Shown: piece by piece, positions 47,169 to 58,272 of the stretch
Numbering within the stretch: the first letter of the stretch is position 1
How the letters are laid out: each line of letters begins with the position of its first letter
NCBI GenBank assembly: GCA_018398805.1
Contig: JAGFBZ010000900.1
Location: 806,001 to 870,000 of the forward strand
Source of the DNA: Hirundichthys speculiger
Taxonomy: Eukaryota > Chordata > Actinopteri > Beloniformes > Exocoetidae
DNA length: 64,000 nucleotides
Direction: 5' to 3'
Position numbers and translations under genes: made by a program
The notes under the pieces: model-generated
Told to the model about the DNA's origin: nothing
The model's database searches: none
What the model saw: the letters and a program-made list of their open reading frames with translations, nothing else

Positions 47169-47212
47169 GGTACATCGGATCCTCAGTGCGTCGTCTGGGA
47201 CTACGGCAACCC
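47169..47212 (+). CDS. adgrb2: adgrb2 exon: end of GAIN, start of the GPS motif
   Basis: The 44-bp exon (phase 0 to 2) encodes GTSDPQCVVWDYGNP. With the preceding Asn it gives NGTSDPxCxxWDY, the point at which the GPS motif begins (first GPS Cys and the Trp-Asp pair). The remaining GPS Cys residues and the His-Leu/Ser-Thr cleavage site must be in the next exon, which I do not find in the remaining 16.8 kb. The acceptor is TCTTGCAG and the donor CC|GTAAGT is strong. The exon is small, but phase, splice sites and protein all agree. Confidence 0.92.
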
Positions 47213-50195
47213 GTAAGTTTCTCTAAATGAATGAATCTCATGAGTGCATGTTGCTGTGCTGAGCGCAGGTGTGTGTCAGTCGTTTGTAAATGTTGGTCCT
47301 TTGTGTGCTTGTGCCCACTCTTTTTTTTTTTTTTTTTAAATGAATTTATAACATTCCGATGAAGCCTCAGTGTTATTCTTCATTAACTCACTGGTTAATG
47401 AATTAAACTAATCAATGTGAAGCAGCTAAGAATTCAGTGTATTTCAAAACAATTTTGGCAATTGAAGTTTTTCTTAAATAAAGAAGGAAAAAAAAGAGAA
47501 AAAGTTTCATTTGTATCCTGAAGTGTAAGTCTCTGTCCAGTGGGTTTTGTCTCTTTTGTCTAAGTAGGCCAGAATCTACTGTTAGCCGTTGACAACGTCA
47601 TGTTTTCCGGCTCAATTGATTGGGCTGTTATCGCCATTAACCCACATTGTGATTCTCCAGTCTGTCAATAATAAATTAAAGCTTTTTTTAGAGCTGCTAA
47701 AGCAGGCTTTGGTTTCAGACAGACATATAGTCGTGCATAAATGCAGGTACATGCAGCAGGCTCATTTATATGTCACTCAGCATTTGTATAACCAGTCAGT
47801 TGTAACTCTGCACTGATGTGTATTTCATTCAGTAAGTGCTTCAAATCCAATCCTTTGTTTTGTTTTTTTGGGGAGGTTATTTATTTATTTCCTAGGATGC
47901 AGAAGGCATTACCTGCCTTTTTCTGCTTCTGTCTATGGATTTGAACTGGAGGCATCATGATTGTATTTCCATATGTTCTATAAAAGTGCATCCATGTGAA
48001 GGAAAAAAAGTGTGAAGCTCTGTGGTGAATCATTATGCACATGGGTGGACTGAAATGTTACAAAACTGAGGTCCTCCAAGCGGACGATATAAAAGGCACA
48101 ACTATGAGTCGGCAGTGCCTGCAGCTGTCCATGTGTGTGTGTGCGTGGGTGTGTGTGTGTGTGTGTGAATAATGGAGTTTAAATGAGTCCTGAGGATGAG
48201 CCAATCACAGGCTGTGAGCAGGGCATGACCTGCCCCACTCAAGTCACTTTGGCCTGCCTGCTATATTGGTTTACTTTAAATAACAATAATAATAATAATA
48301 ATTTAAATGAATTAAGCAGATAGGAAATATAAAGTTACCCAAGCAGAGATTTGTTTTCCAACCAGAGGAAGAGAACATCGGCTCAGTTTTCATGTGTGGA
48401 TGGACTCAGGAATAATGGCCATTTCAGTCATAATGCATGATAATGTAATTGGTTCATTCACATTATATGGGTCAGAATCGACTGCAAAATCTGTGCCGCT
48501 TCTGTGGCTAACGTTCATTTTGTGATAACGCTTACTCCTCCAAATAACACAGCAGAAATGAAATGACAATGTCCTACTGGCCCATTTTCAAGTGAACTAA
48601 ATTTGGCAGCGTAGTCCCACGTGAAGCTTGTTGAACCACAAGGTGTTTATCTTTTGCTGGACAAGCTGCTTTGAAAAACATGAAAAGAGAAGAAAAAAAA
48701 ATGCAGGAAGAGTTTATGCGGTTCCCTAGGCACCACTTGTTCCAGGTCATCTTTTCAATGCACTTTAATTACTGCAAAACACACCGCGGCTCCTGTCTTC
48801 TATCACTGAAGTGGTAATATTGTATTCCGACACTCACGACGTACACATTTTAGAATAAATGTAAATGCTGTCTGGAGAGCATTTGCTAGCAAAGATGTGT
48901 CTAATTGAGCATGTATTCAAGTCTCATATTGGCTTAAAATCCTGGGTAGGAATCAGAGGCTACTGAAGCCATTGTGCTTCGAGTCACTGAGGGTATTTGA
49001 AGGATTGACATTTCTCAGACAATCCGAAATGGACCGTACTAATGTGGCAAATGGAGCAGCACAAAATCATATTTTTTATGTTAAAATTTCATTTTCAATG
49101 TCATTTTAAGGACCATTTGAATACTTTTAGGAAGGCTCATCTCATCCTCAGTGTCCGCCTCCCTACCATAGGCAAAAACCTGCCAAGGTAACTCTGGACT
49201 CCTGTCCTACTGGTGACCTACGACAACTGCGTATCCCCTTTACGGCATTATGTCATACATCAACAGCAACGAAATAGCTCACATAGCTATAGTGGACATC
49301 ATGGCAGAAACTACTTGAACCAAAAAGCCTGTGATGATGGAAGATAAAATGTGACTGAGCCAGAGATGAACAGGAATAAATCTTGGCCATTGCTGTAAAA
49401 GCAACTTAACCTCCACGCCTATAGGGTCAAAATGACCACTGAGCATCCACCGACCTAGTTAACCTCGGCTCTCTATCGAGGTGCATAGCCCTCAAAGTTT
49501 GTATGTCGCTCTTCCAGAATCTACAATAACCACAACATTAAATGTTTTTTCAACTAAACATCCCTTTGTTATTTAAGTGGTGGTGGGACATGATGAAAAA
49601 AAAAATCAAATTAATTAGAGGCTTTGTAATTAATATATCATGATTAATTGAAATTTTTATCAAATAGCAATATTTGACACAGTATGTCAAGTTATTTTTT
49701 CACTTCATATGAGAAATTGTTTGATGACTGAATCAATTAATAAGTGTAAATGTGAACTTGAACAAAAAAAAGTTATTTAACGTAGTTGGAGTGTATTTTT
49801 CATCTGTCTACTACATTTACAGATTCATGAAATCCCAAGGTGCCATTATTGCTTTTATATGCAAATTTGAAGACTTTTTGGACTCAAGCACTAACCCACG
49901 CGCTCTGGACGCAGAGGGTTCACTGCCACTGCTTTTGGTCACTCACCTGCTGTTTGGTGAGAACAGCAATGATATGTGCCTCAACGTCAAAGTCTCCAAT
50001 AACTCCAGAAAAAGTCACTAGATTTGTCCCGACTCGCTTTTTTGAAAAAGTGCTGCTAAACGGGTCTGAAATATCACTAACAAAGTTGCTAAATTGGCAA
50101 TATTGCTTCTTTGCGGCGCGCTAAAACAAACCTTAGGTGCATCGTACCGCCACCTACTGGGCTGGAATCAGTGCATCAGCACCACTGCTGTGTAT

Positions 50196-51375
50196 TAGGG
50201 ATGTAACGATTTGGAAAATTTGATATCTCGATTATAGTGACCAAATTATCACGGTTTACGATATTATCGTGATATTCTTAATTGCTTGTACAAATGTCTA
50301 AAAAAAACATACATTTTAATAATTTCACAAAATCTTGTGATTTTCTTGTCATATTTAAACATCATAAGCCAAAATCTTATCAAAATTAAACTTTCACATT
50401 AAATGGAGAAACAACTGGCACAGAAATTGGTTTTATTTTAAATGAACAAAATAAATAACAGGAACAAAGCTAATTTGTCTGGTGCAAATTTAAATAAAAA
50501 CTTTAACAACCATAGTAGGTCAAAATATGCAAACAATTATCAGGAACAAAAATTATAGTGCAAGTTCAAATGAAATAAACTTTTAACTTTAAGCTGAACC
50601 TTAAATAAGTATTAATGTGCAAATAAAGAAACAGTTGTTTAGGAGCCAAATATGTTGTTATGAATTGTAGTTCACTCTGTGTGTCTGTGGGTGTCGCTGT
50701 GTTGTTACCTGAGGGTCAGGTATAAAGGTAGCCTGTTATTGGTTAGGTGTTTGACCCGGAAGGCCAAAAGGTTTTTGACCGCTGTGCTGTGGCGCTAACT
50801 GCCGGCGTTTATGTTTGTCTGATCGGTTAATGGAATAAATTAATATTTTAAATGCATCAGGACATCGTTCTGGTCCTTTTTTTATCAACAAGCAACAGTA
50901 ACGTTTACGAAATGTGAGTTAGCGAAGCACGTCAACCAGGTTACTCTTGGTCAAACATCTCAGTAGCTTGAAGCATTAGCCTTAGCTCCTTCAAGTTGCT
51001 TTTACAAATTACAATAAAATGTAAACAAGTGCTCTGCAGACAGGATCATTGTCCTCCACCAGTTGTCCCTCTGCATTCTTTAAAAAACAAAAACAAAATA
51101 TGCCCAGACCTCGGATTTCGTCCTTTTAGTGGGTTAATAAATGTCCTGCGTGCTATTACCGCTTTCCGCCATGCTCACGTTACGATGCCGATGTTACGAG
51201 CTACATATTCACGCGAGACACAGTCGTGAGTCGCTCACAGACTTGAATGAGGCTGATATTACATATCCTGGTAATCAACCGGGAATAATGAGATGAAGTC
51301 AAACATAAACGGTAATCGTTTTCGTGTAAAATTTTACAGCGCTTTACCGTAATACCGAAAACTGTTCCATCCCTA
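50196..51375 (+). mobile_element. hAT-type non-autonomous element (TAGGGATG ends)
   Basis: The ends TAGGGATGTAACGATTTGG and CTGTTCCATCCCTA share the inverted TAGGGATG-x-AAC terminus, with flanks CTGTGTAT (50188-50195) and GCGTGTAT (51376-51383), 6 of 8 identical. Sub-terminal sequence has ACGATATTATCGTGATAT-type palindromes. A segment near 50650-50890 with GGTATAAAGG and AATAAAT signals looks promoter/LTR-like and may be a further insertion. No transposase is seen. Confidence 0.75.
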
Positions 51376-51912
51376 GCGTGTATACAAACGCTGTGTATCT
51401 GCCATATTCATGTCTGACTGAAGATCAACTCGATGTGATGCGTGTAAACTGACTATCAGCAGCCAAGTGCCAAAACAGACCCGATGCCTAGCTCTGGCAG
51501 AGAAGAGGAGGCTGGTGCGCCGGGCTGCTGCAGGGTGTTTCTGGTGCAACCACTCTCATTGACTTGAAGCGGCTGACACAGCACTCTGTTCCACTTCCAT
51601 TTTGCGTCCTGTGGGACTCAAGCTCAAGTCAGTGGATCCTACTGGGAACGATGGGTGAAAGAATTAAGGTGGAGATCAGCCCTGTTACAATTCCAGCTTC
51701 CTACGTTTTACCCTGGACACCACTAATGGAAACCCACCTAATGGTGACGCAGTCACTGGGGATCATGTTATGGGGTTTCCTACTGTACTGAGTAGCAAAG
51801 AAGCTAATTTGTACAGCAGGCAACATTTAAAACAACTGACTTAAACAGACACTGAAAACAGCATAACCCTGCAGAGCATGCTCAATGTTCTGAAGCCAAC
51901 AAAGGTTTAGAG

Positions 51913-52208
51913 CAGTGGTGCGCAAACTGTGGTACGCGTACCACTGGTGGTACGTGAGCGCTCTCTGGTGGTACGCAGGGGAACGTCATGACTTGTCAAT
52001 GCATGACAATGCATTATAAATACAACGTTTTAAATGAAATTCAGGTAACAATAAATAACCACAATAAAGAATAAAATCTCTCCTGTGTGTTTAAAGCTAA
52101 TTGAGAAGGCATATATGGCTATATTTTAAAATTGGTCATCATGGTGGTACTCGGAGAGCTGAACAGTTTCTCAGGTGGTACGCAGTATTAAACGTTTGAG
52201 AACCACTG
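51913..52208 (+). mobile_element. Short hAT-type MITE, copy 2
   Basis: It is nearly identical in length and sequence to copy 1 at 4613-4910 and has the same CAGTGGTGCGCAAACTG and GAGAACCACTG ends. A perfect 8-bp target duplication GTTTAGAG flanks it (51905-51912, 52209-52216). Confidence 0.94.
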
Positions 52209-53333
52209 GTTTAGAGACCTAAAGAATAAAACCAGGAAAACTGGAATCTGCCACAATCGGTATTAGCATGTCAGACCTTTAAAAAATAATGGGAAATTGG
52301 AATGTGCAAAGAAAACGAAAGTCTGTGCATCTCTGCTCAAACAGTTGAACTAGTTTCAACATTCTTATGGAAGTTCATCATGCTTGTCTGGTCTTGAACT
52401 AGACAACAAATGTGAACAGCAGGAATTTAGGTTTTCTTCATTACTCCACTTGTTTCCATAGTTATTGGGAGCCAGATTCAGAATTGAAAAGAATCTTGGA
52501 TTTGTTGAGCAGTCTCACAGTTGCACGAATTCTTCGCTATAAGTTAGACAGCATTGCACTGACTAGCAGTTGTCTCATTTATGTCACAGTCATCTTAATT
52601 AAAAAATGAAATCATGATGGGACTATTTTTCCTGCAAAATGTGCTTGTCGTATTCAATGTGCTGTACATGATCATAATTCTCCGAGACAGATTTGACATA
52701 TGATACTGCGATAGAGCAAATGGATTTTATAAGAGTGGAATTTGTCAGGGGGCTATCACAGAAGGCCTCCCTGTTTACTGTGACAACAAGACGGATGGCA
52801 GAAAAACTCTGGTCAGCTCTGATTCTCCCATGCGATTGCACGACTACATCCAGCTCCGGAGCAGTACTCTCTGGTGAGCAAAGCACACAATGCAAGTACA
52901 GGTTTGCAGGGGGAGGATAAGACATTGTAACTTATCAAACAACCCCACGCCATCAAGGTAGGGGAGGAACAATGCTGGGCAAAGTCAATTAAGTGACTGC
53001 AGATTACAGCTGCAATCAAATTAAATGAGCAGACATGACGAAGGCAGAGAGCCAAAGTGAATATGAAGTGTCAACAAGGCAGCGATGTCTGTCGACCCGA
53101 CATGCCACAGCTCGGAGGAATGTGGAAGAGGTCCAAATGTGTGCATGCACAGAGAGAAGCACAAAACCCGACCAAAACCAAGGTTAATGTGACATCCGCC
53201 GTCATGCAAGAGACGTCCTGTTCAGCTAAATGTAGTAAGCTGTGGGGTTGTTTTCACGTCTTGTTCCAAGTAACACAAATATGATGTAAAATCTGGTCAT
53301 GTGTGGACGGTGGATGCTCAAAATCATCTAGAT

Positions 53334-53745
53334 CAGTGGTTCTCAAACTTTTAATGCTACGTACCACCTGAGAAACTGTTCAGCTCTCCAAGTACCACCA
53401 TGATGACCAATTTTAAAATATAACCATATGTGCCTTCTCAATTACCTTTAAACACACAGAGATGTTTATTCCTTTGTGGTTATTTATTGTTACCTGAATT
53501 GTTACTTTACTGAATCAGACATTTACAACTGTTGCACTGCAGCTGAATATGCAACAAAAATTTGTTTTAAAGACAGTTTTAATCATCTCAAGCTACACAT
53601 TCGTTTGAAACTTATTTATATTGCATTGTATGTTTCTGAAGTGAAATTGTGGAAAAAATGTGGAAAGTCATGACATTCCCTAGGTACCACCAAAGAGCGC
53701 TCAGGTACCACTGGTGGTACACGTACCACAGTTTTCGCACCACTG
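53334..53745 (-). mobile_element. Short hAT-type MITE, copy 3 (inverted, longer)
   Basis: It begins CAGTGGTTCTCAAACTTTTA and ends CGCACCACTG, i.e. the family read backwards. Flanks ATCTAGAT (53326-53333) and ATCTAGCT (53746-53753) match at 7 of 8. Its centre has about 110 bp more than copies 1 and 2, probably retained from a longer parent. Confidence 0.9.
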
Positions 53746-53767
53746 ATCTAGCTTGTAAATGCAAATA

Positions 53768-55197
53768 CAGTGCTGTGGAAAAGTATTTGACCCCTTATAT
53801 ATTTCTTCTGTTTTGCTGTTTTGTCACACTTGCATGTTTCAGTTCATCGAACTAATTTAAATATCAGACAAAAATAACCTGAGTAGATACGAAAAGCTTT
53901 TTTTTATTTTATTTTTTATGATGATTTCATTTATTAAGGAAAAAAAGCCATCCAAACCAACCTGGCCCAATGTAAAAAAGTAATTTACCCTCCTTGTTAA
54001 ATCACTAAAAAACTGATTAACCACATTTTTCTTTTGGAAAGCTAAGTTCAGTTTCACCGGGTACATTAGCCTGATAACTGCCAGACCTGTAGACAAAATG
54101 AAGTAGGCTAAAAGATCTCAGAAGGCAACGCGTCGTGCTCCGATCTAAAGAAAGTCAAGCATTGATATGAAGCAAAGTCACTGATATCTGTCTGCCTGGA
54201 AACGTTTACAAAGCCATTTCCAAGGCTTTGGGACTCCAGTGAACCACAGTGAGAGACAATATCCACAAATGGAGAAATAATGGAACAGTGGTGAACCTTC
54301 CCATCAGTCATCAGTCTACCAAAATTACTCCAAGAGCTCTTTGACCACTCATCCAGGAAGTCAGAAAAACAAAAAAAAAGCTCCAGAACTGTTACATGTA
54401 ACATGTAAGGCACTGCATCCTTCACTTGCCTCAGTTAAGGTCAGTGTTCCTGTTTCAACCATGAGAAAGAGACCGGCGGAAATGGCGTCCATGGAAGCGT
54501 TTCAAGGCCAAAACCACTGCTGACCTACGAGAACACTAAGGCCTGTTTCATATTTGCTAAAATCTGGAGAAAAAATAACGCAGCATTTCAAAACAACAGT
54601 CAAACATGGTGGTGGTAGTGTGATGATGCGGGACTGCTTTGCTGCTTCAGGACCTGGATGACTTGCTGTTATTAATGGAACCATGAATTCTGCTCTCTAC
54701 CAGTAAATCCCAAAGGAGAGGTTTGTGACCTTAAACTCAAGCAAACTTGGGTTCTGTAGAAGGATCATGATTCGAAGCACACCAGCAAGTTCACCTTTGA
54801 ATGGCTCAAAATAAAGAAGAAAAAAAAAACAGAATGAAGGCTTTGGAGTGACTCGATCAAACGGCGGAAATAATATGACTAAATCCAAATTATTCTGCAA
54901 AGAAGAGTGGGACAAAAGCCCTCCACAGTGATATGAAAGACTCAATGCCAGTTAACACTTGATTGTAGTTGCCTCCGACGGTGACGCAACCATGTATTCA
55001 GTTTGAAGGGCAGTTACTTTCATTTTATTCTGTTCGGATAGCTTTTTTTTTGTCCTAGATAAATGAAAATCTAATTTTCAAACTTCTTTTTCCATTTGCT
55101 CAGCTTGTCTTTGTCTGATATGAGATTTTGTCTAATGTTCTGAAACATATAAGTGTGACTAAGCAGCAAAAACAGACGAAATCTGTTCACAGCACTT
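53768..55197 (+). mobile_element. Full-length but dead Tc1-like transposon
   Basis: TA (53766-53767 and 55198-55199) flanks long inverted arms of about 200 bp: CAGTGCTGTGGAAAAGTATT at the left, and a right end AACAGACGAAATCTGTTCAC leading to AGCACTT. The + strand encodes a broken transposase in order: KALGLQ and VRDNIHKWRNNGTVVNLP (about 54210-54305), KITPRAL, a RRKWRPWKRFKAK region (about 54470-54510), GGGSVMM (about 54610), CFAASGPG, INGTMNSALYQ (about 54675-54710), and KHTSKFTFEWLK-like (about 54770-54805). Many stops and indels are present, so it cannot be active. The DNA-binding and DD34E parts are both traceable. Confidence 0.88.
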
Positions 55198-55683
55198 TAC
55201 TGGGGCAGTTTCTGCGCAGGGACCAAAACAGCGTGTAGTGTAAGTATTTACAGTTCAATCTCCAACCACTCTTTGTTGGCAGATCTTACCTCGAGCTTGG
55301 CATGGAGGAGGTATGGACAGAGAAGATGTTGTGCAAAGCATCCGCTGGATGATCTTCTCCGTAAGCCCGACTGTCTGTCTGACACAGCAACAGGCTTTGA
55401 GGTTGAAGCAGGAGGCAGATGAGAGGTGGAGAATGCTCAGAGAGCAGCTCAGAGGGAGGCAAACACCGCAGAAGCTGAACCAAACAGGAAGTTTTCCTCA
55501 GAGATGAGGGGAAAAAAAAAAAAGGCATTTTAGCCTCTCCCTGACCCGTGTATGGCTGCTGTATTAAGCGCACGCAGATACATATGAATTTTTAAAAAAT
55601 CTGTTACATTCTCTGCCGGTATCATTTCTTCCAATAAATCATGATAATCTAATGATCAGGGCTCACAAAGAGGGCCGAATCTA

Positions 55684-56385
55684 TGGAGCCCCGTTTGGGT
55701 CATAATTCAGTGAATAAATGGGTCTATTATTATGAAATACAGGCGTTTATTATAATGAAATATTTCCCATTATTATGATAATGGTTTCGTTTTTCATAAG
55801 AATGAGCTTTTATGTAATAACGGCTTTGTTTTTCATAAGAATGATTTGTGTGTCAATCACAGCAGAGAGGGCGGAGCCATTTCTGTGATTGGCTGCTCTT
55901 TCATTCAGGCATAAGCAACAGAAAAGTGAATATCGATAATGGCATCATCAACAGTAACATTTTCAAAGGCCTCTGTTATCCCGACCATTTCAAAAAACCT
56001 CGTCAAATTGGGTCAAAATAGTATCGCCTGATAAACTATAATTTTAACTAGTCGATGTCAGAGCGTAGAATAGAGAAGGATCAGCCAATGAGCGTGCAGG
56101 TCAACCACTGGTCCCGCCCAGTGGCAAAATGTCATTATTATGTAAAAGCTCATTCTTAGATTGAAAAAAAGCCATTCTGAAATAAACTATTATGCATTAA
56201 ACTAAGATTAAAAAATAATAAAAATATATTTCATTATAATTACATTTCTTCATAATAATGGGAAATATTTCATAATAATACACATATATTTCATAATAAT
56301 GGGAAATATTTCATAATAATAAACACCTGTATTTCATAATAACAGACTAATTTATTCATTGAATTATGACCCAAACGGGGCTCCA
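55684..56385. mobile_element. MITE with long terminal inverted repeats (TGGAGCCCCGTTTGGG ends)
   Basis: The left end TGGAGCCCCGTTTGGGTCAT and the right end ATGACCCAAACGGGGCTCCA are exact inverse complements, and both sides carry TA (55682-55683, 56386-56387). The arms continue with ATTCAxTGAATAAAT and many TTTCATAATAATGGGAAATA units, partly repeated in tandem at 56220-56345. The centre (about 55850-56110) differs and includes TGATTGGCTGCTCTTTCATT. There is no ORF. The superfamily is not certain: TA duplication suggests Tc1/mariner-like. Confidence 0.85.
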
Positions 56386-58214
56386 TACATATCTACCAGC
56401 ACCGTTGTCATCTCTGTCCTATGGTAGCGGTGTTCTGTTCAGAAATCTACATCCTCTTCAGCAGTGGTCCTCTGTCAGCTGGCCACATCGGCTAACTGTT
56501 TGTGGCAGTCACTGTTCATCTCAGTATTTATGTGCGAGTGTTTATTTATTTATTTTGCCCCTAACCGGCCCATATGTCGACTCCATCTGCCCACCCAAAT
56601 CATCAAGCTTGCCATCCCTCTCCGTCTTTCCCCGTGTGCCTGTCCCCCTCAACCACCCCTCAACCTGTTTTCATTGGTGTTGCCGGCTCCGGCAGATGTG
56701 GAAATGTCTCGCCCTCATGAGCGTTTTCCACAGTTCAAAACTGGGAGCTCAGGTTAGGGAAAGTAAAAGAGCCTTTTAACTGCAACGTGACTCCAGTCAC
56801 ACATGGCTGTGAAATGAAAGCCGAAACACCCTGGACTCATCTTAAAACATACGTCAGAATATTGAAGTTACACATTCTGGACTAAAACCTTTGATTTCAG
56901 CAACTCAGCCTCGCAATTAGACCTTGAATTAGTTCTTGTTCTTTAGTTTTTCCAAAATGCTTCTTCCTTCCTTGTCGACCGCCTCTCCTCAGCGGTAAAT
57001 GATGATGAGGCATGAATAGGTTATCTTTCCTCCGTTTCCCGACCTTGCCTCTGGCATGTCCCAGCTTTGACCATGACTCTGTCCGACTGAACTCTCCACC
57101 GCCACCCTCCTCCCACACACACACACACACACTGACACATACACTGAGAATACACACTGTACTGCTACTAAGCACATATCACATGTCTGGTGCATTAGAG
57201 ATTACTGTAACTCTCTAAAACTAAAAATGGTATGCATGCATCAAAGACGCTCATTTACAGTAAAAACATACTATGAAATATAACCAGATGGTAAGAGAAA
57301 AATCTAATATATTGTTCCCAGTAGACAAATGACAGCAGACTTATGGAGCGCTGTGGTACACTCAATATTATTTCTAATCTCCAATGGTGTTCAGCTGGAT
57401 CAGGGATAAGTGGTTAAAGACCCCACCCTACCCCCCCGCCCCATTGCACATCACTGCCGTAGAGTAATAAAGACTGGCATACAGCGCAACTAACTCTGAC
57501 ATCCTCAATCTGACATGGTGGATTGAGGCTGGCTTTTGGCTCAGACTGATCTGGTCTCACTCTCAGCTTTAGCGCTGCCAGGTCTCAATCTCAACTGAAG
57601 TAAAAAGTCAAAGGCACATTATGCACTTTGCCAAAAAAAAAAAAACTAGCTGGCCATAAATCTGGCCAAAATATAATGGTGTTTATTCTACTAAAAGGCA
57701 CAGTGTTGAGTTTTGACCACAGCCAAGTGAGTGACAGCCTGCAGTTCTCCAGCTGTTAGGTTTTGTGGCCTTTCTAGCATGGGGTGTGACTCTCCAGTGG
57801 AACAAACATATAAGTCAAGAGTTTAGGCAATTAGTAAATTCACATCTTTTACTCTTAACTTCTTTTTTCCATCTATAAGACTCATTTTAGACAACTTTGA
57901 ACAATTCCTTCTCATCTACTTTTTTATAAAGCATGTTTGTTTCCCAGAGCATGAACACAGATTTGAATGAATCATAGTTTTTTGTTTGATTTTACTTTAT
58001 TCATACAATCACTATGGTTTTTTTTTTTTTTTTTAACTAGTGCATGTGATGAAGATGCTCAGTGGTTAATGTCGCCAGCCTAGAAACAGTAAAGTCCTTA
58101 AAATGAACCTTTATGAATGTTTTGCATGTGTGTTCCCCGTAATAATCAGCTTCTTCAGATCCAGGACACCAATAACCTTCTATTGAAGAGACTCAAATCA
58201 TAATAACTACTGCA

Positions 58215-58272
58215 ATAATTAATTTCCCTTTGGGAATAAATAAAGTATTTTTGAATTGAATTGAATTGAATA
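58215..58272 (+). repeat. LINE-type 3' tail with a (TTGAA)n end
   Basis: TTAATTTCCCTTTGGGAATA followed by AATAAAGTATTT and four TTGAA units. The TTTCCCTTTGGGATTAATAAAGT phrase is familiar as the 3' end of fish L2-type LINEs and their SINE partners. Only the tail is clear; the 5' limit is not. Confidence 0.6.

Larger units (their letters stand above)
1..47212 (+). other. adgrb2: Gene body of an adhesion GPCR of the BAI family (adgrb2-like), extracellular part only
   Basis: Thirteen exons on the + strand join into one extracellular chain: four thrombospondin type-1 repeats, a hormone-receptor (HormR) domain and a GAIN domain up to the start of the GPS motif. This order is specific to the BAI/ADGRB adhesion GPCRs, synaptic receptors mainly of brain whose TSRs bind extracellular ligands and whose GAIN/GPS unit presents the tethered agonist. 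The choice of adgrb2 over adgrb1 or adgrb3 rests on GAIN motifs recalled from the family ([20 protein letters not shown], VIGAxLYRTLG) and on four rather than five TSRs, though further TSRs could lie upstream. The signal peptide, N-terminal domain, rest of the GPS, seven helices and tail are outside the window. Intron phases are 1-1 across the TSR exons, then 1-0, 0-0, 0-0, 0-1, 1-1, 1-2, 2-0, 0-2. Single-base insertions disturb exons at 1-106, 23254-23419 and 40302-40402. Confidence 0.88.

Noticed and set aside
51564..51791. A CVLWDSSSSQW phrase that looks like a GPS start
   Set aside because: The later GPS Cys residues and the HL-S/T site are absent, acceptor and phase do not fit the previous exon, and the real CVVWDY is already in the exon at 47169-47212.
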